Shown here: piece by piece, positions 25,569 through 34,494 of the stretch | Layout of the letters: every line of letters starts with the position of its first letter | Numbering within the stretch: the first letter of the stretch is position 1 | The notes under the pieces: generated by a model | The model's database searches: none | What the model saw: the letters and a program-made list of their open reading frames with translations, nothing else | What the model was told of the DNA's origin: nothing | Position numbers and translations under genes: made by a program | Source: CAYGUK01 sp964352985 | Lineage (GTDB): Bacteria; Pseudomonadota; Gammaproteobacteria; JAHCLG01 | DNA length: 48,883 nt | Reading direction: 5' to 3' | Assembly (NCBI GenBank): GCA_964352985.1 | Contig: CAYGUK010000018.1 | Coordinates: 1 to 48,883, forward strand

Positions 25569-25720
25569 TTTTTATTTTTCCTTATTTTTATAAAAATTGT
25601 CTTAATTTAACAAAAAAAAGAATATTTTAAACCCGATGAATTTACTAATTTTATGATGGTGGATAGTTTATAAAATTATGACTGGTTATAATCAAATTAA
25701 TAGGGATATAGGTGTAAATT

Positions 25721-26251
25721 TTACTTATATTTCTCTTCTAGTGCTAATAAATATTTTTTTTTATATAATCCGCCAGCAAAACCCGTTAACTGACCATTTG
25801 TACCAATTACTCGATGGCAAGGAATAATAATTGAAATCGGATTATTTGCATTGGCTAAACCGATGGCGCGGGCTTTATTTTTATCGCCTAATTTTGCAGC
25901 TTGTTCACCATAACTAATGGTTTGACCATAAGGAATAGCTAATAAAGCTTGCCACGCTTGATGTTGAAATACACTCCCATTAAAAATTAAAGGCAGCTGA
26001 AACGTTTTTCTTTTACCAAGAAAATATTCAGTTAATTGCTTTTTTGTTTGTAAAATAACGGGATGATGTTTATTCCGTTTTAATTTATTTAATGTGGTTT
26101 CGTTTTCGGCAAGGTTTAAATCATTGGCCCACAGTATGGCACATAAACCTTGATGATTCGCGATAAGTGAAAGTGTATCAACAGGAGAATTTATTTGATC
26201 AAAACTGCTATTTTCAATATCAATAATATTATTTAATCGTCTCATTCTCAT
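25721..26251 (-). CDS. ogt: Methylated-DNA-protein-cysteine methyltransferase
   Basis: Ogt removes alkyl groups from O6-alkylguanine by transfer to its own Cys. The protein has the active-site block IIIPCHRVIGTNGQLTGFAGG, with AWQALLAIPYGQTISYGE and ANANNPI upstream. I start it at ATG 26251 (177 residues, the usual length), five bases after the ada-alkA stop; the longer frame reaching 26308 would overlap that gene by 52 bases. It forms a two-gene alkylation-repair operon with the upstream gene. Confidence 0.93.
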   Translation of the reverse strand: MRMRRLNNIIDIENSSFDQINSPVDTLSLIANHQGLCAILWANDLNLAENETTLNKLKRNKHHPVILQTKKQLTEYFLGKRKTFQLPLIFNGSVFQHQAWQALLAIPYGQTISYGEQAAKLGDKNKARAIGLANANNPISIIIPCHRVIGTNGQLTGFAGGLYKKKYLLALEEKYK

Positions 26252-26256
26252 CGCAC

Positions 26257-27654
26257 TTAATCTAAGTTTAAGAGTAACACGGTGCCATAGGCACGCCATG
26301 GGATCCATTGTGTTGGATCGAGGTGAAATTGTTTTAGGCGTTTTTGAATTTCTAAATCATTTTCTGGAAATGCATTCGGATTTTTTAATGCGCGTAAAGC
26401 AATATATTCAGTGGTCCAAGGTCCAATGCCTTTGATGGATAATAATGTTTTGATGGTTTCTGCTTCATCTGCCGTGCCATCTAATTTTAATTGGCTATTT
26501 TGAATTAAACTCGCTAATGATTTTATCGAGTTGATTTTAGATTGTGTTAAACCAATATTAGATAAATCGGTTTTAATAATATTTTCTGGTGTGGGGAAAA
26601 AATGAGTTAACGCGAGTGATTGATCGAAAGTTTGCTTCTCACCACACAATTCAACCAATCGAATTAATACAATTCTTGCTGCTTTAACACTTATTTTTTG
26701 CCCAATGATAGCACGCACGGCCAATTCAAAACCATCCCAACAGCCTGGAATTCTTAAACCTGGATAGTGTTTTAATAGCGGTTTTAAGGCTTTATCTTTT
26801 GCTAAGTCTTTTTCGATAAGCATGGGATCAGCATCAAGATCAAACAGGGTTTTAATCCGAGACACCATGTCGAGAATATGCGTGGGTTGATTTAAAATAA
26901 ATTGAATTTGTAATTGGTTACCCGCAATTTGACTGGCTTTCATCCAACCTTGGCAATCATGTAAAGTGAATAATCTCTCATAACTATTATCTGAAACGGT
27001 CTCGACACAAGGGATTGTGCGTTGTTGAAAATAAGCCAATATTTTTTTCCAATTAAATGGAGGACGATAACGTAATCGGATAGATTGCATGGTGCTTTTT
27101 GCTGTGTTTTTTCTAACTTGATTGGGCGTTTGTTGAAATTTAGTTTTAAATGCATCATTAAATCGTCGGATAGAATTAAAGCCAGCACAAAACGCAATGT
27201 CAGTAATACTTTGCATAGAATGTTCAAGTAAATTTTTCGCAATCGCAAGTTTTTTATCGAGCAATAATTGTTGTGGGCTAATGCCAATTTCACGTTGAAA
27301 AACCTCACGTAACCAACGTTCACTTACTGCGAGTTTTGTTGCGAGGGCATTAATCGATAAATTTTCAAGTTCACTGGATTCCATAATGCGAATAGCGCGT
27401 TTAATAATGGCAGATATTCCTATCCAGGCGAGTGAGCCGGGTGCGGACTCTGGTCGGCAACGTAAACACGGACGATATCCCGCTTGTTCTGCTAAAACAG
27501 CATGATGAAAAAATTCGAGATTTTCTAATTTTGCTTTTCTCGCCGGACAAATTGGTCGACAATAAATCTTAGTGGTTTTAACGGCCACAAAAAATTTGCC
27601 ATCAAAGCGTGGGTCGCGTGTTAAATGTGCTTTGTAATAATCTTGTTTATTCAT
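26257..27654 (-). CDS. Ada-AlkA fusion: alkylation sensor/regulator with 3-methyladenine glycosylase
   Basis: A 465-residue fusion of three parts. The N-terminal Ada zinc domain has IYCRPICPARK (Cys32, Cys36) and YRPCLRCRPE, the four-Cys site whose Cys accepts methyl from phosphotriesters. An AraC-type helix-turn-helix follows (about 85-190; LATKLAVSERWLREVFQ and DIAFCAGFNSIRRFND). The C-terminal AlkA glycosylase (from about 190) has GCWDGFELAVRAIIGQKIS and the helix-hairpin-helix LLSIKGIGPWTTEYIALRAL, with the catalytic Asp probably in FPENDLEIQK. It likely senses methylation damage, activates its own operon and excises alkylated bases. The ogt gene follows after five bases. Confidence 0.95.
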   Translation of the reverse strand: MNKQDYYKAHLTRDPRFDGKFFVAVKTTKIYCRPICPARKAKLENLEFFHHAVLAEQAGYRPCLRCRPESAPGSLAWIGISAIIKRAIRIMESSELENLSINALATKLAVSERWLREVFQREIGISPQQLLLDKKLAIAKNLLEHSMQSITDIAFCAGFNSIRRFNDAFKTKFQQTPNQVRKNTAKSTMQSIRLRYRPPFNWKKILAYFQQRTIPCVETVSDNSYERLFTLHDCQGWMKASQIAGNQLQIQFILNQPTHILDMVSRIKTLFDLDADPMLIEKDLAKDKALKPLLKHYPGLRIPGCWDGFELAVRAIIGQKISVKAARIVLIRLVELCGEKQTFDQSLALTHFFPTPENIIKTDLSNIGLTQSKINSIKSLASLIQNSQLKLDGTADEAETIKTLLSIKGIGPWTTEYIALRALKNPNAFPENDLEIQKRLKQFHLDPTQWIPWRAYGTVLLLNLD

Positions 27655-27841
27655 AGTAAATGAATCTTAACAAGGTTCTTGCATCAAAACTAGCCAATTT
27701 CGGCGGTGGATATTTTGCAGGGACAGTAGCTTAAATTATATTAAGTAATAAGACTTTAGGAAAAAAGCGTTACTTATCATATTTGCCTATAAATTGATAA
27801 GGAAGATGATAAAATCAATTAACACTACAAGCGGAAGAAAA

Positions 27842-28567
27842 ATGATGCTCAGCCAGTCAAAAAAAAATGCTAATTCTTGTTTGCAAAAATATAAGAAAAG
27901 ACAAACAAAACTTCAGCAAGCGATATCTGCCTTAACACTCATCCCCTCTATTGTCAAAATTAATATGGTAGAATACAAATTATTAAATCGACAAGATGCT
28001 TTTACTGTAGGCGTGTTATCTTGCTCAGCCATGGTTATATTTGACCCTGCGGTTGATGATTATTTATTTTTTCATATTAACGATGTTAAATTTATACAAA
28101 ATGGTGTAACAACAAAATTCGAATCTTGGTTAGATGAAGGGTTAAAATTGCTTTATGATAAACATCAACAATTAAATCTCCGAGCGATAGTGATTGGCGG
28201 TAATAAAAAAATATTTGATGCAGTATTAAAAATCCTCGATAGTAAAAATATTGAACTTTCTGCCAGCTATTTCGATAATTTCGGTTTTAATGATCTTGAT
28301 TCAACTTTAAATTGCAAAGCATTATATTTTTCTTGTAGCCAAAAAAAAGCATTTGTTTATGGACTTGCTTTACCTAAGTTAGAGCTACAATTAACAAACA
28401 AGCATTATAGTCTGGGTGATTTTCCAAACTACTATACAGAGCTTCGATATTTATCCTTGATTTTATTAAAAGAAGAATGGGGCGATGATGACAAGACATT
28501 AATGATTCCCGAAAAAGACAGCATTCAAGATCAGGGTCAAAAACATAAACGGCGATTAAGTTTTTAA
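27842..28567 (+). CDS. CheD-like putative protein-glutamine deamidase
   Basis: CheD deamidates or demethylates glutamines of chemoreceptors with a Cys-His-Thr triad. This 241-residue protein contains TVGVLSCSAMVIFDPA...FFH, in which Thr55, Cys61 and His78 have exactly the triad spacing known for Thermotoga CheD (Thr21, Cys27, His44), including Gly, Ser and Asp-Pro in between. IVIGGNKKIFDAVLKILDSK then aligns with the IxGGA block and following helix of CheD. No receptor, kinase or other chemotaxis gene is in the window. The same fold and triad occur in toxins and effectors of the CNF1 type, so a host or other protein target is possible. Start ATG 27842 follows a GGAAG site; earlier in-frame starts exist (27806, TTG 27794). 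Confidence 0.6.
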   Translation: MMLSQSKKNANSCLQKYKKRQTKLQQAISALTLIPSIVKINMVEYKLLNRQDAFTVGVLSCSAMVIFDPAVDDYLFFHINDVKFIQNGVTTKFESWLDEGLKLLYDKHQQLNLRAIVIGGNKKIFDAVLKILDSKNIELSASYFDNFGFNDLDSTLNCKALYFSCSQKKAFVYGLALPKLELQLTNKHYSLGDFPNYYTELRYLSLILLKEEWGDDDKTLMIPEKDSIQDQGQKHKRRLSF

Positions 28568-28576
28568 ATAATTTCG

Positions 28577-29788
28577 TTAGTTTATTGTCATTCTTGTGGA
28601 TGATTCTGGCGATTCATCATGTGTAGTTGTTTCAGTAACATTTACACTCATTTCTGGCAATTCCCTACCGTCTGTCATTGTTTGTTGAGGCGGAACATGA
28701 TTTTTAGCAAATTTCGTATAAGGACTAAACCATTCCCAATGCTGGGCGTAGGTTGCTTGTTGTTGATCCTGATTAAATAAATTTTTATCGCTGCATTGAC
28801 TATGACAAAGTAGACAATATCCCATGCAATTTACAATAAAACATTCCACTAATCCTGGTTCGTTTAAGATAGAACAGTTGCAAAGTAAATCAAAACGACA
28901 TTGCGCGCAAGTTAAAAAAGCATAGAAACAAAAACAAGTGCAGGGTAATACACAACACAGTGTATCTTTGACACTATTTGCCATAATGGCACGACTGGCT
29001 GTTGAAAAAAAAGGGTTGTTAATTTTATTGGGCACGACATCATCCACGCCATTAAAACCAAAAGGGAGCGTGCTACAACAATCGATAAAAAAACGCGGAC
29101 AACAATTATCTGCTAATGCTACAATAGCGGAGCAAGATTTTCGGCAGAAACAAAATAAATCTAAAATGTTTTTTAAGATAAACGCTGATGAGCAATTAGG
29201 ATTTGAAGTTGCAGGAAATATTGATTGATTATTGTCAGAAGAGAATGATGCTATCGCAACTTGACGGATTAACTGATTGATATTTTCTGGCGAATGACAT
29301 TCACTTGCGCGTCTTTTATCATTTGCTTCAATTTCTGATTGATTAGGAATAAAGATTCGAATCTCCATTTCCTGTGATGCTAGCTTTGTTTGTTCTTCCA
29401 TTAAACGACCACTTTGCGTAAAACACCATGGAATATTGGTGCAAGGGATTGTTGATTTAACCGGTAATACATCGACGGTTAAACCCGGTAATTGTTGATT
29501 AATCTGACCTTGTAAATAACTTTTGAATGCAGAAAAATCAATGTTAGGGAACTTAGTAAAACAACAACGACTAAAATCAGTTTGTTCATCGATGTTAAAG
29601 ACCGTTGTTTTAGGAAATATGATCACCATGCCTTGTCGACTTTTTTCGAGATGAAAGGTGGGCGAAATTTCACGGGCTAAAAAGGCGCTTTGTAATACTT
29701 TTTTGGCGATAGCACTTTGCTGATTTGTTTTTAAACAAGGAAAACAAAACTCACTTCCTATTGCCGTTTTTATTTTAGTACTATGCAT
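28577..29788 (-). CDS. Hypothetical Cys-rich protein
   Basis: This is a 403-residue protein of unknown function. The N-terminal 170 residues look like a globular domain (GMVIIFPKTTVFNIDEQ, LTVDVLPVKSTIPC). Residues about 195-335 are packed with Cys (LFCFCRKSCSAI, LADNCCPRFFIDCC, TLCCVLPCTCFCFYAFLTC, CRFDLLCNCS), with hydrophobic stretches, suggesting a metal-binding or disulphide-rich region lying at a membrane. The C-terminus is polar and disordered. It is convergent with the CheD-like gene with nine bases between the stops. No homologue is recognised; clustered Cys in a region with hydrophobic helices also suits palmitoylation in a host cell, which is speculation. Confidence 0.6.
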   Translation of the reverse strand: MHSTKIKTAIGSEFCFPCLKTNQQSAIAKKVLQSAFLAREISPTFHLEKSRQGMVIIFPKTTVFNIDEQTDFSRCCFTKFPNIDFSAFKSYLQGQINQQLPGLTVDVLPVKSTIPCTNIPWCFTQSGRLMEEQTKLASQEMEIRIFIPNQSEIEANDKRRASECHSPENINQLIRQVAIASFSSDNNQSIFPATSNPNCSSAFILKNILDLFCFCRKSCSAIVALADNCCPRFFIDCCSTLPFGFNGVDDVVPNKINNPFFSTASRAIMANSVKDTLCCVLPCTCFCFYAFLTCAQCRFDLLCNCSILNEPGLVECFIVNCMGYCLLCHSQCSDKNLFNQDQQQATYAQHWEWFSPYTKFAKNHVPPQQTMTDGRELPEMSVNVTETTTHDESPESSTRMTIN

Positions 29789-30044
29789 TCGTTTTTCTCC
29801 TAGATTTGAATTAATTTTATGAGTTCAAATAAAAAATTAACAAAGATGCTTAATAAATTACAAAGGACAAAAGAATTGATTAAATTGAATAATTGTTGAT
29901 GTTGTTATATTACAGGTGGTTAAGAGATTTTATAATCCGCGTATATCTCGTGACTTTTTTTTTCCAATTGTTCTACATTGTGAATTGATATGTTAAACAG
30001 TTTTGTTATCTGTGTGATTTCGTATCTTTTCTTTTGACTAAATA

Positions 30045-31200
30045 GCGTTCACTAGACCGTGATCAAAAAAAGGAACTCAATGTGATAAAATAATTTTATT
30101 CAGAAACTAAATCACACAAGGAGTTCGCTATGGCAATGATACAATTAGACCTATATCGAGCACAATGCCGCCGACTAAAAAAACATTATAAATCGACAAA
30201 ATCACGGATAGAATCAACAAGATGCTGGATATTATCATTATTAAATGAAGGAAAAAGTGTCAAAGAAATATCAAAATTGGTCGACTGTGTACGCGCAACA
30301 ATTTACTATACAATTTATCGATTTGAAGATATGGGTGAAAATGCTATCTATGATCGCAGAATCAATCCCGGTCGACGAAAAATCACAGAGCAAGTCAAGA
30401 AGAAAATCCTATCCTATTTAGATAAAAGCCCAAAAGACTATGATTGGCATGGAGCAACATGGCCGTTGGAACTCATCTCACTACAGTTGAGAGATGATCT
30501 CAATATAAACTTATCAAAAAGTTGTATTTGTGGTTATTTAAAAGAGTTAGGTTGCAAACGAAAGCGTCCAGGTCAAGTACTCAGGATCCCAGTGAAAGGA
30601 CGAAAGAAAAGACTAGAAAAAATAGGGAAAATCGTAAAAAAAGCAAGCGCAAAAGAAGAAGTATTTTATTCTGATGAAGCCGATATCGACCTTAATCCTA
30701 AGTTTGGTGATACTTACTCAAAACGAGGCCATCAAACAAAAGTCGTCACACCTGGAAAGAATCAAAAACGTTATATTGCAGGGGCACTTAATGCGAGAAC
30801 GGGTAAAATTGTTTAGAGCACCAGAGACAGAAAAAATTCTGATTTGTTTTTAATTTTGCTCAAAAAAATGATTGGTATTTATAGACGATGCAAACGGATC
30901 CATCTCATATTGGATAATTATGTTATTCATAAATCAAAAAAAGTGATCACATTTCTTGCTCACGCAGGTGCAAAAATACGGTTACATTTTTTACCACCTT
31001 ACTCACCAAATGAAAATAAAATTGAACGATTATGGAAGCAAATGCATGACCATGTTACCCGTAATCATAAACATGTTGATATTGGTTCATTATTAAAGGA
31101 TGTGTATTTCTTTTTAGATAACATTCAGCCTTTTTGTAAAACTAAAATTTCTACAATTCGAATGGCTGCTTAGAAGTGTCCAAGATGTAATGAATGCTTC
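30045..31200 (+). mobile_element. IS630-family insertion sequence with TA target duplication
   Basis: A roughly 1156-bp element carrying an IS630-type DDE transposase. TA dinucleotides flank it (30043-30044 and 31201-31202), as expected for the IS630/mariner group, which target TA. Imperfect terminal inverted repeats can be aligned: agcgttcactagaccgtg at the left and, on the opposite strand, agcattcattacatcttg at the right, with about 15 of 22 bases matching. The interrupted gene reads through when the element is removed, which confirms the ends. Confidence 0.87.
30130..31173 (+). pseudogene. IS630-family transposase with internal amber stop
   Basis: An N-terminal helix-turn-helix (LLNEGKSVKEISKLVDCVRATIYY region) is followed by a DDE catalytic core: Asp in YSDEADIDLNP, Asp in IHLILDNYVIHKSK and Glu in PPYSPNENKIERLWKQMH. 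The frame is interrupted by one TAG at 30814-30816 right after TGKIV, where relatives have Trp (TGG). The downstream codons stay in the same frame to the natural stop at 31173, giving a 347-codon frame. No frameshift is needed. The element is therefore probably recently inactivated, unless the amber codon is read through. Confidence 0.9.
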
Positions 31201-31520
31201 TAGCTTGGCTAAGAGTTCATTGACATCTAATTGATCATTTGTATCTTTTGGGGTTGTCATGATATTGGAGCTCCATCTCGTTTTCTTCTCCTGGAAATTG
31301 ATTATCCACCGAACATTTTTAAGATGTTGATTGTTGATTAAGGATAGATACTCAATATAAGAGCAGTTTAGATCAGTTAATTGCTTATTCAATTGTGCGT
31401 ATTTTATGCCCGAAACTTCGATATTTTTAAGTCATTGAAATCGGTGGAGAACCTTCTCTTTATCCTGATTGAAATATTTAATCGGGCAAAATTTAAATTT
31501 TTAAAAATCAATATGTTATA

Positions 31521-31997
31521 TTATTTCTTTAAATAATTTGCTGTTCTATCTACCCAATCTTGTCTAGCGGGGGTAAAGAAATCGACATCAATCGTATCTT
31601 CAAGCGCAATAAAATGATGAGGCACATTAGGTGGAATGACTAACACATCACCGGCATTAACAATAAATTTTTTACCTTGGGAATAAACCGCGACTTTCCC
31701 TTTGACTATCCAAACAATTTGTTCATTGACATGATTATGAGTAGGGATATCCGCACCTTTTTTTAAGTACCATCTAACAATTTCAGATTCGCTACTATAA
31801 ATATATTGGCGAGAGATGTAGTCGTTAACTTTTTCTTTTGGCATTTCAGTAAAATGATATAACAACGGTAACGCTTTATAATGATCTGTAATGTTAGGAA
31901 TAATGCCAAGCTCTCTTTGTGTCATGGGTTTTGCTGTGGCAAAAAGGCATGTTGCAAATAGGAGAGAAAATAAACTAATGACAAATTTTTTGGCCAT
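31521..31997 (-). CDS. Secreted cupin-domain protein
   Basis: This is a 158-residue single-domain cupin with an N-terminal signal peptide (MAKKFVISLFSLLFATCLFATA), so it should act in the periplasm. Cupin motif 1 is complete (GADIPTHNHVNEQIVWIVKG, two His and one Glu as metal ligands), as is motif 2 (GDVLVIPPNVPHHF, third His). It probably binds Fe, Mn or Zn; the substrate is unknown. A single gene, about 120 bp from the divergent membrane-protein gene upstream. Confidence 0.87.
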   Translation of the reverse strand: MAKKFVISLFSLLFATCLFATAKPMTQRELGIIPNITDHYKALPLLYHFTEMPKEKVNDYISRQYIYSSESEIVRWYLKKGADIPTHNHVNEQIVWIVKGKVAVYSQGKKFIVNAGDVLVIPPNVPHHFIALEDTIDVDFFTPARQDWVDRTANYLKK

Positions 31998-32117
31998 TTT
32001 ACGTTCCTTCTGTTAAGCGCTCAAAAATGTATATGGTGAATACCTTTGAAAACTTTGGCTATGAACATTCTACCATATCGACTACTATCGCAAACATTTG
32101 AATGATATCGGTGAATT

Positions 32118-32588
32118 ATGTCTTTTTCAAATATTAAAACATCTATGGTTGGTTTTAAAAACGCGATGTGGCGTGAAGTGCCAGATGATATTTTACAACT
32201 TTATTCTTTTCTTGATAGTTATAAGAGGATGGAAGATACGTTAAAAAAATCTCAATCATTAATGATAACTTTTCGCTTAGTTATGATAAAACTTTCGAAC
32301 CAAGCGAATTCTAATCAGGATATCGCGCCACGTTTGGCGGCATTAAATCAAAAAATGTTGCTATTACAAAATAAAGTGAGTCGCCAATCAATCTCAAGTT
32401 TATTGATTACGGTATTTGGTAAAAGTGCGTCGTTGTTATTTGTTGTTTTTGGAACGATGCAGGAAGCGATGAGTGAATATTTAAAGCAAAAGAATAAAGC
32501 TGAGAATTCTAAAATAGTCGAGTCGTTGGATTTACCCGCAGTTTTATTATTATCTTTTTCTACTGGTTGTGCTTTATTTTTCGAATAA
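32118..32588 (+). CDS. Hypothetical small membrane protein
   Basis: A 156-residue protein of unknown function. The N-terminal two thirds are helical, with a coiled-coil-like stretch (RLAALNQKMLLLQNKVSRQ). Two hydrophobic segments follow (SLLITVFGKSASLLFVVFG and AVLLLSFSTGCALFF), the second at the extreme C-terminus. Its last 15 bases overlap the convergent poxB 3' end. The ribosome-binding site is weak. Confidence 0.55.
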   Translation: MSFSNIKTSMVGFKNAMWREVPDDILQLYSFLDSYKRMEDTLKKSQSLMITFRLVMIKLSNQANSNQDIAPRLAALNQKMLLLQNKVSRQSISSLLITVFGKSASLLFVVFGTMQEAMSEYLKQKNKAENSKIVESLDLPAVLLLSFSTGCALFFE

Positions 32589-34289
32589 AACTTTAATATC
32601 TTTTTCGATTAACATTTCTCTTATTTTACCTTGCATGTATTTTAATGCGGTATGATATTCCATTTTAGAAGGAATGATTAATTCAGTTGGGTTAACAAAA
32701 ACATCAAGTAAACAGGGTTTATTAGAATGAATTGTTTTTTCTAAGGTCGCGACAAGATCTTTAGGATCTTTGACAGTATAACCTTCCATATTACAAGCAC
32801 GAGCAACCGCTGCAAAATCTGGATTAACTAAATCCGTTGCGTAACGCGGAAGGCCGGCGGCTTCCATTTCTAATTCGATAAAACCAAATTTTTCATTGTT
32901 CACTACAATTTGTGTGATGGGTAAATTATATCGAGTTAATGTAATTAAATCACATAACAACATACCAAAACCACCATCACCACTTAAGGCAATGACTTGT
33001 CGACCAGGATAAGCGAATTGCGCACCAATCGCTGCCGGTAAACCGATACCGAGTGAGCCATGACTAAAAGAACTAATTAATTTTTGTTCGCCGCGTAAAC
33101 GTAAATAGCGTGCGGCCCAAACGGTGATTTCACCCACATCACAAACAAAAATAGCATCATCATTGGCTAATTCTGTTAAGGCGCAAAAAATAGATTGTGG
33201 ATGAATAACTTTAGATTTTTCTAAAGATTTAATGCCGTATTGATGATTGGTTTTTTCGAGCCATTTATCACGTGATTGTTGCAGACCAGGCAAATCTTTA
33301 TTTTGTTTATCATTAATTTTAGGTAAGAGTTGATTAATCACCATACCCACATCACCTGCGATACCTAATTTAATGGGGCAACGGCGACCTAAATGTTCTG
33401 GATTAATATCGATTTGGACAATTTTCCCTGACTTTGGTAAAAAAGCAGAGTAAGGAAAATCAGTACCCAGCATCAAAAGTAAATCACAGTCATCAATCAC
33501 TTTTAAACCATGAGGCGTGCCAACATGCCCAATTCCACCAATATGATTAGGATGATTAAAGTCGAAAACATTTCCGCCTTTTAAGGAGTTGGCAACTGGC
33601 GCTTGTAATTTTTCGGAGAGCTTTATTAATTGTTGTTTGGCATTAATACAACCCCAACCGACTAACATAGCAACAGATTTAGCTTGATTAATTAAATCGG
33701 CCAATTGTGTAATTTCAGATTCTTCTGCCGTCACCGCTTCTTTGTGTTGTGAAATAAAAATAGGATGACCCGGTTCCATTTTTTCTAACATCAAATCGGC
33801 AGGAATAGAAATATTGGCAACACCACGATGTTGAATTGCCGCGTTGATGGCTTGTTGTAATAAACGTGGAAGTTGTTTTGTCGATTGCACGCCAGCATTA
33901 AACACACAAAGATCATCAAACACCTTATGCATGTCAATTTCTTGGAAATAAGGACCGTATTCTTCAGCTTGTGGCACGGTGCCTGAAATCATGAGAACGG
34001 GTGCATAATTTCTTTTTGCATTATAAAGACCATTAATTAAATGTAACGCACCTGGACCCACGGTGCCGGCACAAACGGCAAGTTTTCCTGTTAATTCTGC
34101 TTCGGCGGCGGCGGCAAATCCGGCACTTTCTTCATGTCTGACTGTGATCCATTGAATTTTATCTTGTCTTCGAATCGCATCTAAAAAAGTATTGAGCACA
34201 TCACCTGTGATACCATATATTTGCTTAATACCTATATTTCCTAATTGTGAAACCAGTTCATCTGCAACATAATATTTTGATGGCATCAT
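32574..34289 (-). CDS. poxB: Pyruvate dehydrogenase (quinone)/pyruvate oxidase, PoxB-like
   Basis: PoxB oxidatively decarboxylates pyruvate to acetate and CO2 with thiamine diphosphate and FAD, passing electrons to the quinone pool at the inner membrane. The 571 residues show the N-terminal TPP domain with TVRHEESAGFAAAAEAELTG (cofactor-activating Glu), a central FAD-binding domain (LLMLGTDFPYSAF), and the C-terminal TPP motif GDGGFGMLLCDLITLTRYNLP ending in VVNN. The end, from MEYHTALKYMQGK, matches the position of the lipid-binding tail of E. coli PoxB. Other TPP enzymes of this fold, such as acetolactate synthase, fit less well. A single gene. Confidence 0.9.
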   Translation of the reverse strand: MMPSKYYVADELVSQLGNIGIKQIYGITGDVLNTFLDAIRRQDKIQWITVRHEESAGFAAAAEAELTGKLAVCAGTVGPGALHLINGLYNAKRNYAPVLMISGTVPQAEEYGPYFQEIDMHKVFDDLCVFNAGVQSTKQLPRLLQQAINAAIQHRGVANISIPADLMLEKMEPGHPIFISQHKEAVTAEESEITQLADLINQAKSVAMLVGWGCINAKQQLIKLSEKLQAPVANSLKGGNVFDFNHPNHIGGIGHVGTPHGLKVIDDCDLLLMLGTDFPYSAFLPKSGKIVQIDINPEHLGRRCPIKLGIAGDVGMVINQLLPKINDKQNKDLPGLQQSRDKWLEKTNHQYGIKSLEKSKVIHPQSIFCALTELANDDAIFVCDVGEITVWAARYLRLRGEQKLISSFSHGSLGIGLPAAIGAQFAYPGRQVIALSGDGGFGMLLCDLITLTRYNLPITQIVVNNEKFGFIELEMEAAGLPRYATDLVNPDFAAVARACNMEGYTVKDPKDLVATLEKTIHSNKPCLLDVFVNPTELIIPSKMEYHTALKYMQGKIREMLIEKDIKVLFEK

Positions 34290-34494
34290 TTTACTCCTGG
34301 AGTTAATTTAATTTTTATTCCATTAATTAAGCGAGTCGAAAATCAATTAGAATAAAATTAAAAGGCAAAAATCATATTATCATTATAAACGCTGACCCTA
34401 TGATGGGCAATCTACAGCAGCTAAACATTTTGGAAAAACAGTTTTTCCTACAAGTGTATGAAATGTTATTTTATTTGTTCGAGAAGTGTTTTTA

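Larger units (their letters stand above)
29920..31260 (-). pseudogene. 60-codon gene split by the IS630-type insertion
   Basis: Reading 31260-31203 and then 30044-29920 on the minus strand, with one copy of the duplicated TA removed, restores one uninterrupted 60-codon frame. It starts MTTPKDTNDQLDVNELLAKL and continues FSQKKRYEITQITKLFNIS to a TAA at 29922-29920. A GGAG site lies about ten bases before the ATG. The exact frame restoration across the target duplication is strong evidence that this was a gene. The product is unknown; it is a small, charged, helical protein. Each remaining piece is probably inactive. Confidence 0.75.

Noticed and set aside
26940..27323. Minus-strand 127-residue frame inside the ada-alkA gene
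   Set aside because: It overlaps the well-supported Ada-AlkA frame on the same strand in another phase and has no recognisable domain.
28938..29228. Plus-strand frame opposite the Cys-rich protein
   Set aside because: No ribosome-binding site or domain. The minus-strand frame is far longer, though itself unrecognised, so a small doubt remains.
31114..31392. A 92-residue minus-strand gene
   Set aside because: Its C-terminal part is antisense to the transposase; only the stretch from 31260 to 31203 is real, as the first exon-like piece of the gene split by the IS.
34432..34448. ggaaaaa/tttttcc hairpin as a terminator of the QEGLA-motif gene
   Set aside because: The stem is short and mostly A-T, with no T-run on the relevant strand.
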